Positions 1 to 5,606 of a DNA stretch of 9,063 bases are shown piece by piece. A program made the translations under genes and the position numbers. Within the stretch, counting starts at the first letter, position 1, and each line of letters starts with the position of its first letter. The DNA is from Betaproteobacteria bacterium (lineage in GTDB: Bacteria; Pseudomonadota; Gammaproteobacteria; Burkholderiales; Burkholderiaceae_C), in contig RFTR01000073.1 of NCBI GenBank assembly GCA_009923345.1, positions 1 through 9,063 on the forward strand, written 5' to 3'. The notes under the pieces are model-generated. The model was not told the origin of the DNA. It was given only the letters and a program-made list of their open reading frames with translations, and ran no database searches.

Positions 1-216
1 GACAGCAGAGAATATTTCGTCAAACACCCAGCGCATCGTGAACACCGTAGGACCACTGTCAACCGCAAAACCGTTTGGATGCAGTTGCCGAATTTTTCCT
101 CCCACTGCTGTAGCTTTGTCTACTACGGTGACTTTCACGCCTTGGTGTGACAACAACAAGGCGCTCACCAACCCGGCCATACCAGCACCCACCACCACCA
201 CATGTTTTTCACGCAT
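1..216 (-). CDS. crtD: CrtD, hydroxyneurosporene/methoxyneurosporene desaturase (N-terminal part, cut by window edge)
   Basis: FAD-dependent carotenoid desaturase that introduces the C-3,4 double bond into 1-hydroxy- or 1-methoxy-neurosporene in the spheroidene pathway. The first 72 codons are present and the gene runs off the left edge. The start ATG (216-214) follows an AGAGG ribosome binding site about six bases upstream. A run of four valines leads into the dinucleotide-binding motif GAGMAG at residues 10-15, followed by an acidic residue ending the second strand (VVDK) and a GGK motif. The segment DSGPTV then TMRWVFDE is typical of CrtD rather than CrtI, which usually has DAGPTV followed by a different continuation. 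The start codon overlaps the stop of crtA by eight bases (ATGCGTGA), so translation is probably coupled. CrtI is the main alternative; the TMRWVF stretch and the crtA neighbour favour CrtD. Confidence 0.85.
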   Translation of the reverse strand, partial: MREKHVVVVGAGMAGLVSALLLSHQGVKVTVVDKATAVGGKIRQLHPNGFAVDSGPTVFTMRWVFDEIFSAV

Positions 217-948
217 GGGCCACCTCTAATGCAGCTGTGACGGGTTGGTGTGGGTAGTAAACGCCCTTCCAAACCCCAGCCATCGACAGCACACGCATAC
301 GCACGAACATGGATTCAGAAAAGAATGTGTGTTTATAGGCGGCCTGTATCGCTGTGCGATGGGCACCGCCTTGGGCGTAGCGCAACATCGATTGCGTATC
401 ACGCCACACACTGAAAGTGCATTGGCGTACCAATGGCGCTTCGCCTAAGCCCATTGCCGGGCATAGCGCCAAAAAGCAAGCGCACTGGCGGGACGAATAC
501 TGGCGCGTGTCAAGGTGGCGACCAAGGTGCTGTCTTTGGATAAGTCTGCTAGGCCCTCTTTGGTTAAGTCGGTGGGGGCCCAACTTTGCGCATTCCATTC
601 ACCGCGGCTGCTGTCAATCACTAAAGTGGAACTCCACCATTCACGCGCATGCTGTTTGTATTGGACAGCTATATCGCTTTCTAAAAATGCTTGGGCATTC
701 TCGAGCGAATCGAACAGCAAGACCAAACCTTGGTGCGTGGAACTTGGACGCAATCCAAATCCACCGTCGTGGCCGCTTCCCATCACTTTTGAAAATAAGA
801 GTCCTGTAGCGTGCTTTAGGTTGGATGCACCTTGCGCCAATTTCATCCAACCCCATGATTTATTGGAGGCAAGGAAATCGACCAATAAAACTACCACAAC
901 GCCAGAGATGGGCGCTTGCTCTGGGCGGGTGCCTTGGTCCATGTGCAC
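209..948 (-). pseudogene. crtA: CrtA, spheroidene monooxygenase, reading frame disrupted
   Basis: CrtA oxidises spheroidene at C-2 to spheroidenone. The gene is in two frames. The N-terminal part runs from a GTG at 948 (or the ATG at 942, better spaced from AGAGCGGG) to a TAG at 447-445. It carries VVVVLLVDF near the start, then KVMGSGHDGGFGLRPS, SSRGEW and LTRASIRP, ending in FWRYA around residues 159-163. The C-terminal part continues one base out of frame from about 460 to a TGA at 211-209, with GLGEAPLVRQ, TFSVW, GAHRTAI and FFSESMFVR. Both halves look like good CrtA. In Rhodobacter CrtA, as I recall it, about 19 residues separate FWR from G[IL]GE; here there are about six. That suggests a loss of 3n+1 bases (roughly 37-40) near 450-470. 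Conservation on both sides implies a recent lesion or a sequence/assembly error. The gene lies nine bases after ispH, and its C-terminal frame overlaps crtD. Confidence 0.75.
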
Positions 949-957
949 CGACCCGCT

Positions 958-1908
958 CTAAGCTAGCTCGAGCGGGAGTCGAAACACGACGTCTTCTTGG
1001 ACGCCAGGCAAAGCAATAACCTGTTGCGATGTGTTTTTCGCCAAAGCATCGACAACGCGTTTCACCAGAATTTCTGGTGTGGATGCCCCAGAAGTAATAC
1101 CAATTTTGCTAACACCCAATAACCAAGAAGGTTGTAATTCTGTTTCGTCTTGAACCAAGTAGGCTGGTATGTTTTGACTGGCTGCAACTTCCCTCAGCCG
1201 ATTGGAGTTAGAGCTATTGCGCGCCCCCACCACCAACACCATATCGACTTGCTCAGCCAAGGCGCGCACAGCCGTCTGCCGGTTTTGTGTGGCGTAGCAA
1301 ATATCGTCGACATGCGGACCTTCAATATGCGGGTAACGCTGCGTGAGTGCGTCAATGATGTCGCGGGTATCGTCCATGCTCAAGGTGGTTTGCGTAACGT
1401 AGGCGACGGGATCTTTCGCACCTAAGCTGAGCGTTGCAACATCACTGACTTGGCTGACCAAGTACACAGGAATATCAACGCTACCAATGGTGCCTTCTAC
1501 CTCCTCATGCCCAGGATGGCCAATCATGACCAAGGCAAAGCCTTTTTTTGCGTAGCGTTGCGCCTGCATATGGACTTTGGTGACTAAAGGGCACGTAGCG
1601 TCAATCACGCGCAATAACTTGCTATCTGCAATGTTTCTGACTTCTTGCGACACACCATGCGCACTGAATATCGTGAGACTATTCTCGGGGATGTCGTCCA
1701 AGGAATTTACAAAAATAGCGCCCTTGCCCCGCAACTCATTTACTACGAATTGGTTATGTACGATTTCATGGAATACATAGACAGGCGCGCCGAATTTTTC
1801 TAACGCGCGATCGACGATATCGATCGCACGCGTGACACCTGCACAAAACCCGCGTGGCTGTGCCAAAAATATTTTTTCTGGCACATACGCTTTGACGGGC
1901 ATTAGCAT
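958..1908 (-). CDS. ispH: IspH (LytB), 4-hydroxy-3-methylbut-2-enyl diphosphate reductase
   Basis: Cytoplasmic [4Fe-4S] enzyme that converts HMBPP to IPP and DMAPP, the last step of the MEP isoprenoid pathway. The product is 316 residues, the usual family length. The three cluster cysteines are visible: C22 in PRGFCAGV, C106 in DATCPLV and C204 in DICYATQNRQ. Substrate-pocket signatures also match: HEIVHN at 47-52, SAHG at 82-85, GHEEVEGT at 133-140, TQTTLS at 172-177 and NSSNSNRL at 231-238. The start could be ATG 1908 or ATG 1902; neither has a strong ribosome binding site. Only twelve bases separate the first from the pufC stop, so coupling to pufC is likely. Its place between pufC and crtA suggests a copy co-transcribed with the photosynthetic apparatus to feed phytol and carotenoid synthesis. 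Whether the genome has a second ispH cannot be seen here. Confidence 0.96.
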   Translation of the reverse strand: MLMPVKAYVPEKIFLAQPRGFCAGVTRAIDIVDRALEKFGAPVYVFHEIVHNQFVVNELRGKGAIFVNSLDDIPENSLTIFSAHGVSQEVRNIADSKLLRVIDATCPLVTKVHMQAQRYAKKGFALVMIGHPGHEEVEGTIGSVDIPVYLVSQVSDVATLSLGAKDPVAYVTQTTLSMDDTRDIIDALTQRYPHIEGPHVDDICYATQNRQTAVRALAEQVDMVLVVGARNSSNSNRLREVAASQNIPAYLVQDETELQPSWLLGVSKIGITSGASTPEILVKRVVDALAKNTSQQVIALPGVQEDVVFRLPLELA

Positions 1909-1920
1909 GATGTCAGCGCA

Positions 1921-2958
1921 TCACTTTTTAGCCAACGTAGTTTTGTCTAAACCAGTACCAGGTCCTGCGAGTTGCGGATGGTCTTTGAGCATGGATTGGC
2001 CGAACAAGGGTTTGTAAGCGCCTTGGTGGCAGGTTGCGCAGTTAGCCTTGGGCACATCGCCAGTAGGTCCTAAACGGTGCTCTGGAAACACACTGGTCAA
2101 CGGCTCCATATAGTCTTTGTTGAGATCACGCGCCATGCGTATGCCATACCAAGCGGTTGATCTCTGTGGCGGGTTGCCCTGCCAATTCGAGAACGATTGG
2201 GTGTTGTGGCAATAGGTGCAATTCACGCCCAAGGCGGTTGACATATGGGTCATCAATCCATACGTCCACTCCGCTTGTTTAATGGAATGGCGATTGCCAT
2301 TGGGCAACGCAGTGGTTCCATTGACACGAATATCAAGATTGCCCAAAAGGAATGGTGTGAATGGATCGCTGGGAAGCGAAGAGCTGCCGACGCTATCAGC
2401 TGCCAAGTTTTGCCCTGCGCGATCGCCAATGAAATCGGCACCCTTGGCTTGCTCTGGCTCTTTGAACCAAATATTGTTTGGCACTGGATTACCACGGTGG
2501 CAGGTGTAACAGGTCACACCCGTCTCAGCCACGTGAGATTTCCAATCCGCATTGATATGTCGCGTCATCTCTATCATGCGTCGTGCAACCACCTTGGTGT
2601 ATTTGGTGTCTTCTGCCAAGTTGGCTGGGTTATGACAATAAACACAGCCCTCATTAGGAGCAATCCAGCTCGTCATAGACAACATGAGTCGGGTGAATTC
2701 ATTCACACTCAAATTGCCCAGAACTTTGACATTTTTATAGACTTGCCCTGCTTTGGGACCATCGCCTGGTAATGCGGGTAGTGAGGGAGGCACAACGTTT
2801 TCTTCAGCCTTCAATTCCATCGTGCGTGGGTTATAAACCTGGACCATGCCAGTGCCACGGAAGCCGTGTTGCACAGAGTCTATTGGCGGACGCTCGCAGC
2901 CTGTTAATAAAACAAGCAACGCTAGTCCTGCACTCAGCAGTAGTTGTGACTTCTTCAT
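1921..2958 (-). CDS. pufC: PufC, tetraheme cytochrome c subunit of the photosynthetic reaction centre
   Basis: Membrane-anchored periplasmic cytochrome that delivers electrons to the photo-oxidised special pair. The protein is 345 residues. It begins with a lipoprotein-type signal (MKKSQ, a hydrophobic stretch of leucines and alanines, then LLTGC), so C21 is the probable lipidated residue. Four CXXCH haem sites are present: CVYCH 105-109, CYTCH 150-154, CTYCH 247-251 and CATCH 307-311. Methionine ligands are expected on preceding helices, for example in the segments around residues 92-95 and 129-131. The start ATG (2958) overlaps the pufM stop as ATGA and has an AGGAG site just upstream inside pufM. 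The open frame extends further upstream to 3132, but that part overlaps pufM and would place sequence before the signal peptide, so it is not coding. Together with pufLM this gives the pufBALMC arrangement, as in Rubrivivax. Confidence 0.97.
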   Translation of the reverse strand: MKKSQLLLSAGLALLVLLTGCERPPIDSVQHGFRGTGMVQVYNPRTMELKAEENVVPPSLPALPGDGPKAGQVYKNVKVLGNLSVNEFTRLMLSMTSWIAPNEGCVYCHNPANLAEDTKYTKVVARRMIEMTRHINADWKSHVAETGVTCYTCHRGNPVPNNIWFKEPEQAKGADFIGDRAGQNLAADSVGSSSLPSDPFTPFLLGNLDIRVNGTTALPNGNRHSIKQAEWTYGLMTHMSTALGVNCTYCHNTQSFSNWQGNPPQRSTAWYGIRMARDLNKDYMEPLTSVFPEHRLGPTGDVPKANCATCHQGAYKPLFGQSMLKDHPQLAGPGTGLDKTTLAKK

Positions 2959-3929
2959 GGCTTCACTCCTGACAAGGTTGCTGGATCCACCACTTCTGGG
3001 AACACGGCAGGGTAAGGAGGCGCAACACCATGCTTCACCGCCCACAGATACCAGTTGTCGACGACTGTGCCAGTCAACAAAATTCCGATACCGCCGACCA
3101 GTGGACACAACACTGCGAACCACCAAGCCCAACGGTGAATAGATTCCATCGTCGCGTTAAAACCCATGGTCCAACGCCAGAACAATGCGGCGCGCTCAGA
3201 AGCCGTACCACGGTCTACGATTTGTTCAATCTCGCGCTCACCCCCGTAACGACCCACTGCCAAGATGGTGGCACCGTGCATCGCGAATAGCAAGACAGAG
3301 CCGTATAGAAAAACTATGGATAAAGCATGAAACGGGTTGTAGAAAAGATTACCGTAGCGCAAAGAGAAAGCAGCGGTCCAATCTAAGTGCGGAAAGATTC
3401 CGTAAGGCACGGCCTCGCCCCATGAACCCATCAGAATGGGACGGAACAAACCCAATACCAAATACAACCAAATGGCTGCAGCAAAAGCCCAAGGAATATG
3501 CGTGCCTAGGCCAAGTTCACGCGCGCGGCGGTACATACGGGCCCACCACAAAAGTAGCGACGCTGTTAAAAAGAATCCGACGAACAACCACCAGCCCCCT
3601 TGGTTCATAGGCGGAATGCTCAGTCCATAGCCAGGTGCAGGCGGCTCCAGTGCCAACCAGAAAAGTTGACGCACAAACTGGATTGGATTCCAGTTGACCG
3701 AAGCCAACATATTGAGTCCGATAGTGACAAACGCAATTAATCCACACATGATCGATGCAATGCCTAAGCCGCCCAAATAAATGGGGCCTAGCTGTGCATT
3801 ACCAATGCGGCCTAGCCAATATTCAATGTAGGGCTCGCCCGTTCTTGGGCTGTTGCCATGACCAAGTTCAACGCCATGGTGCGTCGGACCAACAGCTTGC
3901 ACTGTGGTGAAAATATTTTGATATTGCAT
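2955..3929 (-). CDS. pufM: PufM, photosynthetic reaction centre M subunit
   Basis: One of the two core membrane subunits of the type-II reaction centre, binding bacteriochlorophyll, bacteriopheophytin, the QA quinone and the non-haem iron. The product is 324 residues with five hydrophobic helices. Key residues are in place: H181 (accessory BChl side, PHLDW), Y209, H201 (special pair, NPFHAL), H218 and H265 (iron ligands, AMHGA and SIHRW), the ERE acidic iron-ligand segment at 231-233, and W251 in the QA pocket (FWRWTMGFNATME). Numbering is about one less than Rhodobacter sphaeroides. The start ATG has a GGAGAA site five bases upstream. It follows pufL by fifteen bases and overlaps pufC by four. 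It is a standard phylogenetic marker, so it would place this organism precisely in a search. Confidence 0.98.
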   Translation of the reverse strand: MQYQNIFTTVQAVGPTHHGVELGHGNSPRTGEPYIEYWLGRIGNAQLGPIYLGGLGIASIMCGLIAFVTIGLNMLASVNWNPIQFVRQLFWLALEPPAPGYGLSIPPMNQGGWWLFVGFFLTASLLLWWARMYRRARELGLGTHIPWAFAAAIWLYLVLGLFRPILMGSWGEAVPYGIFPHLDWTAAFSLRYGNLFYNPFHALSIVFLYGSVLLFAMHGATILAVGRYGGEREIEQIVDRGTASERAALFWRWTMGFNATMESIHRWAWWFAVLCPLVGGIGILLTGTVVDNWYLWAVKHGVAPPYPAVFPEVVDPATLSGVKP

Positions 3930-3944
3930 CTAAATTCTCCTGCC

Positions 3945-4769
3945 TTATTTCCAAATAGGCATGTTGAGCCACCAACCCCACCATTCTGGCCATCCACGTG
4001 TCCAGAAAGGTCCACTGATCACAATGCATAGTGCGCTGAAAAGAACAGCAGCCAGTGCCAAGAACAGTCCAAGTCGATGGATACCTAGGGTACCGATCGA
4101 GTAACCAATCGAGTCTCTGAAGAATGTGTCTTCATGCTCTGGTGTTTTCACAACTTCGCCAGCAGGTGGATTGGTGGCAGACAAAACCAAGCCGCCATGT
4201 AATGACAACGCAAAGACCGTAGCGAAGAAGAAACTTACCGCAATCATGTGCGCTGGGTTGTAATGGAAATGTAAATATTGGTAGCCCACGTTAGACACCC
4301 AATCTAGGTGGCTAAAAATTCCGTACGGAAAGCCATGCCCCCAGGCACCTAACAACACGGGGCGAATTACATTCAAAGTGAAAAATGCAAATATCGCCAC
4401 GCCAAAAGCAAATGGCACGTGATAACCCATGCCGAGCTTTCTACATATTTCTACCTCGCGCATCATCCAAGAGCCAAAGGCACCGAGTGCGCACACCGTG
4501 ATGAGTTGCCACAAACCACCTTCTAAAAGCGGAGCCATACGCAGGCCATAAACCAGATCAGGAGGCGCAATACTGATTTGCCAAAGATTCCAGGTCGGTC
4601 CTTGTGAAGCGCCCCACAAGATCAAAGCCGTACCTAGAAATGAAAAGAAGATGGTGGTAACACCAAAGAAGCCAACATAAAAAGGTCCTATCCAAAAATC
4701 GAATAGGTCACCGCCGACCAACGTCCCGCCTCGGACTCGGTATTTTTTTTCAAAACTGAGCATGGACAT
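3945..4769 (-). CDS. pufL: PufL, photosynthetic reaction centre L subunit
   Basis: Second core membrane subunit of the type-II reaction centre, carrying the active electron branch and the QB site. The product is 274 residues with five membrane helices and the classical N-terminus LSFEKKYRVRGGT followed by GGDLFDFW. Conserved ligands: H154 (accessory BChl side, FSHLDW), H174 (special pair, NPAHM), H191 and H231 (iron, SLHGG and GIHRL), and the QB proton-path residues E213, D214 and S224. With the initiator Met removed the numbering equals that of R. sphaeroides. The ATG at 4769 is preceded by AAGGGG about seven bases away; an in-frame ATG at 4763 is a less likely start. About 90 bases separate it from pufA, and these hold an mRNA hairpin. 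Confidence 0.98.
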   Translation of the reverse strand: MSMLSFEKKYRVRGGTLVGGDLFDFWIGPFYVGFFGVTTIFFSFLGTALILWGASQGPTWNLWQISIAPPDLVYGLRMAPLLEGGLWQLITVCALGAFGSWMMREVEICRKLGMGYHVPFAFGVAIFAFFTLNVIRPVLLGAWGHGFPYGIFSHLDWVSNVGYQYLHFHYNPAHMIAVSFFFATVFALSLHGGLVLSATNPPAGEVVKTPEHEDTFFRDSIGYSIGTLGIHRLGLFLALAAVLFSALCIVISGPFWTRGWPEWWGWWLNMPIWK

Positions 4770-4806
4770 GATCGCGCCCCTTACTAGGAAAAATGAACTC
4801 TAAAAA

Positions 4807-4843
4807 CAGATGGAAGCCCTCGCTAGGCTTAAGCCCCCATCTG
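4807..4843 (-). promoter_or_regulatory. Intercistronic mRNA hairpin between pufA and pufL
   Basis: On the transcribed strand, CAGATGG pairs with CCATCTG (seven base pairs). Inside it AAGCC pairs with GGCTT around the loop TAGCGAG, leaving an asymmetric GGGCTT bulge. A perfect palindrome GGCTTAAGCC on the 5' side allows an alternative fold. Five T residues follow closely (plus-strand A run at 4802-4806), so it also resembles a weak intrinsic terminator. In Rhodobacter, a hairpin at this same place stabilises the short pufBA transcript and raises LH1 over reaction-centre output. The same role here is inferred from position and fold. Partial termination is the alternative. Confidence 0.6.
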
Positions 4844-4859
4844 GGTGCAACACAAATTT

Positions 4860-5060
4860 TTAAGACTTGATTGCGGGTACGGGTGATGGCATGGGAGCGT
4901 TTTGCGCCGATGTTGCACCTGCTTTTTTCGGGCCGTCGAGCCAATTGAACTTGTTGGTGCTGAGCAAGATCAGATGGATCATTGCAGCCAGTCCGAACAA
5001 GAAAATGCCTTGAACGACCATCGCCCTTAATGGGTCGTATAGTTTCCAAATGCGCCACAT
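4860..5060 (-). CDS. pufA: PufA, LH1 antenna alpha polypeptide
   Basis: Core light-harvesting alpha subunit of 66 residues that, with PufB, forms the LH1 ring around the reaction centre. It begins MWRIWKLYDP. A single membrane helix spans about residues 13-34, with the BChl a-binding His at H29 in the AxxxH arrangement (A25-H29), followed by LILLST and the FNWL segment. The C-terminus is rich in Ala, Pro and Ser (residues 46-66) and longer than in Rhodobacter; such tails are often trimmed in related species. A strong AGGAGAA ribosome binding site lies 5-6 bases upstream and overlaps the stop codon of the preceding 74-residue ORF, so the two are tightly linked in translation. Confidence 0.97.
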   Translation of the reverse strand: MWRIWKLYDPLRAMVVQGIFLFGLAAMIHLILLSTNKFNWLDGPKKAGATSAQNAPMPSPVPAIKS

Positions 5061-5070
5061 ATTTCTTCTC

Positions 5071-5295
5071 CTAAGTGATGTGTGACATGAAGGTGTAGAC
5101 CGCGGCCTTCACACCAGCAAATAAACCGTCTGTACTTTCGGCTCCGGGTAAATAATTTCTCCAATTGATTCCCAGCAATGACGCTATGGACGCAATCGTG
5201 AAAAAAACTATGAAACCAAGAACAAAAATTGTCCAAAAAGCTTGCGACTCGTCAGCACGTGGGTGCTGTTGATCAAATTGACTGGCGTTAGACAT
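5071..5295 (-). CDS. Small single-span membrane protein between pufB and pufA; possible LH1/core-complex subunit, function unknown
   Basis: I do not recognise this 74-residue protein as a named family. It has a polar N-terminus (1-18), one strongly hydrophobic segment from about F20 to I43, the motif WRNYLPG (45-51), and a C-terminal stretch (56-74) that could form an amphipathic helix with L58, V62, V66, F69 and I73 on one face. Its ATG has a GGAG site eight bases upstream, and its stop codon sits in the pufA ribosome binding site, so it looks like a real operon member. It can be aligned by eye without gaps to this window's PufB from the AFW motif to the start of the helix (AFW-x5-GF). At the two positions where PufB has His (H19, H37) it has Q18 and S36, so it probably does not bind BChl in the usual way. 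Candidate roles, all inference: a ring-interrupting or quinone-channel subunit analogous to PufX, protein W or the gamma subunit, or an assembly factor. PufQ seems unlikely from the sequence. Confidence 0.8.
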   Translation of the reverse strand: MSNASQFDQQHPRADESQAFWTIFVLGFIVFFTIASIASLLGINWRNYLPGAESTDGLFAGVKAAVYTFMSHIT

Positions 5296-5328
5296 AGGTG
5301 TTACTCCATCAAATGAAAGAAAACGGCG

Positions 5329-5472
5329 TTAGAACCAGGGACGCCATGCCCAGACCAAGACGTGCGCTAACACAGCTACTGCCGTAAAGCCCACTGTTCC
5401 TTGAATCCAGAACGCATGGAATTCCTGAGCCTCTTCGTCCGTCAAACCGGATATGGATGTCCGTTGTGACAT
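5329..5472 (-). CDS. pufB: PufB, LH1 antenna beta polypeptide
   Basis: Core light-harvesting beta subunit of 47 residues. The N-terminus MSQRTSISGLTDEEAQEFH is typical. A single helix follows, with both conserved histidines, H19 and H37, eighteen residues apart; H37 is the BChl a ligand in the AH pair. The protein ends in the diagnostic WRPWF. The ATG at 5472 is preceded by a strong AAGGAG site seven bases upstream. It is the first puf gene, about 130 bases after bchZ. It is followed 33 bases later by the 74-residue membrane ORF instead of directly by pufA, which is unusual. Confidence 0.97.
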   Translation of the reverse strand: MSQRTSISGLTDEEAQEFHAFWIQGTVGFTAVAVLAHVLVWAWRPWF

Positions 5473-5606
5473 AAGACTGCTCCTTCACAAATTGACCTCT
5501 CGGCCATTGCTGCGCTCAACCCGCGCAACTTGAGTAGCCGCAGCGACATGCCACGACATTCTGGGTTTGCAAAAACTTCTTTTTGCAAAAAATTCACTGC
5601 CTTCAT
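5442..5606 (-). CDS. Doubtful 54-codon ORF coupled to bchZ and overlapping the pufB start
   Basis: An ATG at 5606-5604 overlaps the bchZ stop as ATGA, and the frame stays open for 54 codons to a TGA at 5444-5442, overlapping the first 31 bases of pufB in another frame. A GGAG lies about ten bases before the ATG, inside bchZ. The product would be basic, with three cysteines and no membrane helix, and I recognise nothing in it. In Rhodobacter the small genes pufQ and pufK sit at this place, but this sequence does not look like PufQ. It may serve only to carry ribosomes from bchZ to pufB, or be chance. Confidence 0.2.
   Translation of the reverse strand: MKAVNFLQKEVFANPECRGMSLRLLKLRGLSAAMAERSICEGAVLCHNGHPYPV
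5473..5602 (-). promoter_or_regulatory. bchZ-pufB intergenic region, likely puf control region
   Basis: This 130-base stretch is the largest gap in the window and separates the bacteriochlorophyll genes from the puf genes. It contains the inverted repeat at 5566-5589 and the pufB ribosome binding site. I could not identify a convincing -35/-10 pair or a PpsR/CrtJ palindrome by eye. In related bacteria the puf promoter often lies here or inside the upstream gene; its presence here is inference from position. Confidence 0.35.
5566..5589 (-). repeat. Perfect 10-bp inverted repeat in the bchZ-pufB intergenic region
   Basis: TTTGCAAAAA and TTTTTGCAAA are separated by four bases (GAAG on the transcribed strand). 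It starts fourteen bases after the bchZ stop and lies about 94 bases before the pufB start. As RNA it would form an A/U-rich hairpin; as DNA it is a symmetric site that could bind a dimeric regulator. It has no GC-rich stem and no T-run directly after it, so it is not a good intrinsic terminator. It does not match the TGT-N12-ACA pattern of PpsR/CrtJ. Confidence 0.45.

Noticed and set aside
445..490. Programmed -1 frameshift as the explanation for split crtA
   Set aside because: A T5 run is present (about 472-476 on the minus strand), but slipping there would replace the conserved FWR motif, there is no proper slippery heptamer in the zero frame, and it would not explain the missing residues.
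515..961. Plus-strand 148-codon open frame
   Set aside because: It is the antisense shadow of the conserved crtA N-terminal half.
2245..2772. Plus-strand 175-codon open frame
   Set aside because: It is antisense to pufC, whose four haem motifs and lipoprotein signal are unmistakable. The translation has no recognisable domain.
2959..3132. Upstream extension of the pufC frame
   Set aside because: It would overlap pufM by about 170 bases and put sequence ahead of a clear lipoprotein signal. The ATGA overlap start with an AGGAG site is better.
3185..3610. Plus-strand 141-codon open frame
   Set aside because: It lies opposite pufM; the composition is arginine/lysine/proline-rich without pattern, as expected of a shadow frame.
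4802..4843. Hairpin plus T-run as the true end of the operon
   Set aside because: pufL, pufM and pufC follow on the same strand and need the same message. Attenuation or stabilisation fits better than full termination.
4750..5058. Minus-strand 102-codon frame covering pufA and the pufA-pufL gap
   Set aside because: It is the alternative frame of pufA. PufA itself has a strong ribosome binding site and the conserved AxxxH motif.
5473..5602. PpsR/CrtJ-type TGT-N12-ACA operator or sigma-70 promoter in the bchZ-pufB gap
   Set aside because: Reading the gap by eye gave no complete TGT-N12-ACA and no -35/-10 pair good enough to report.
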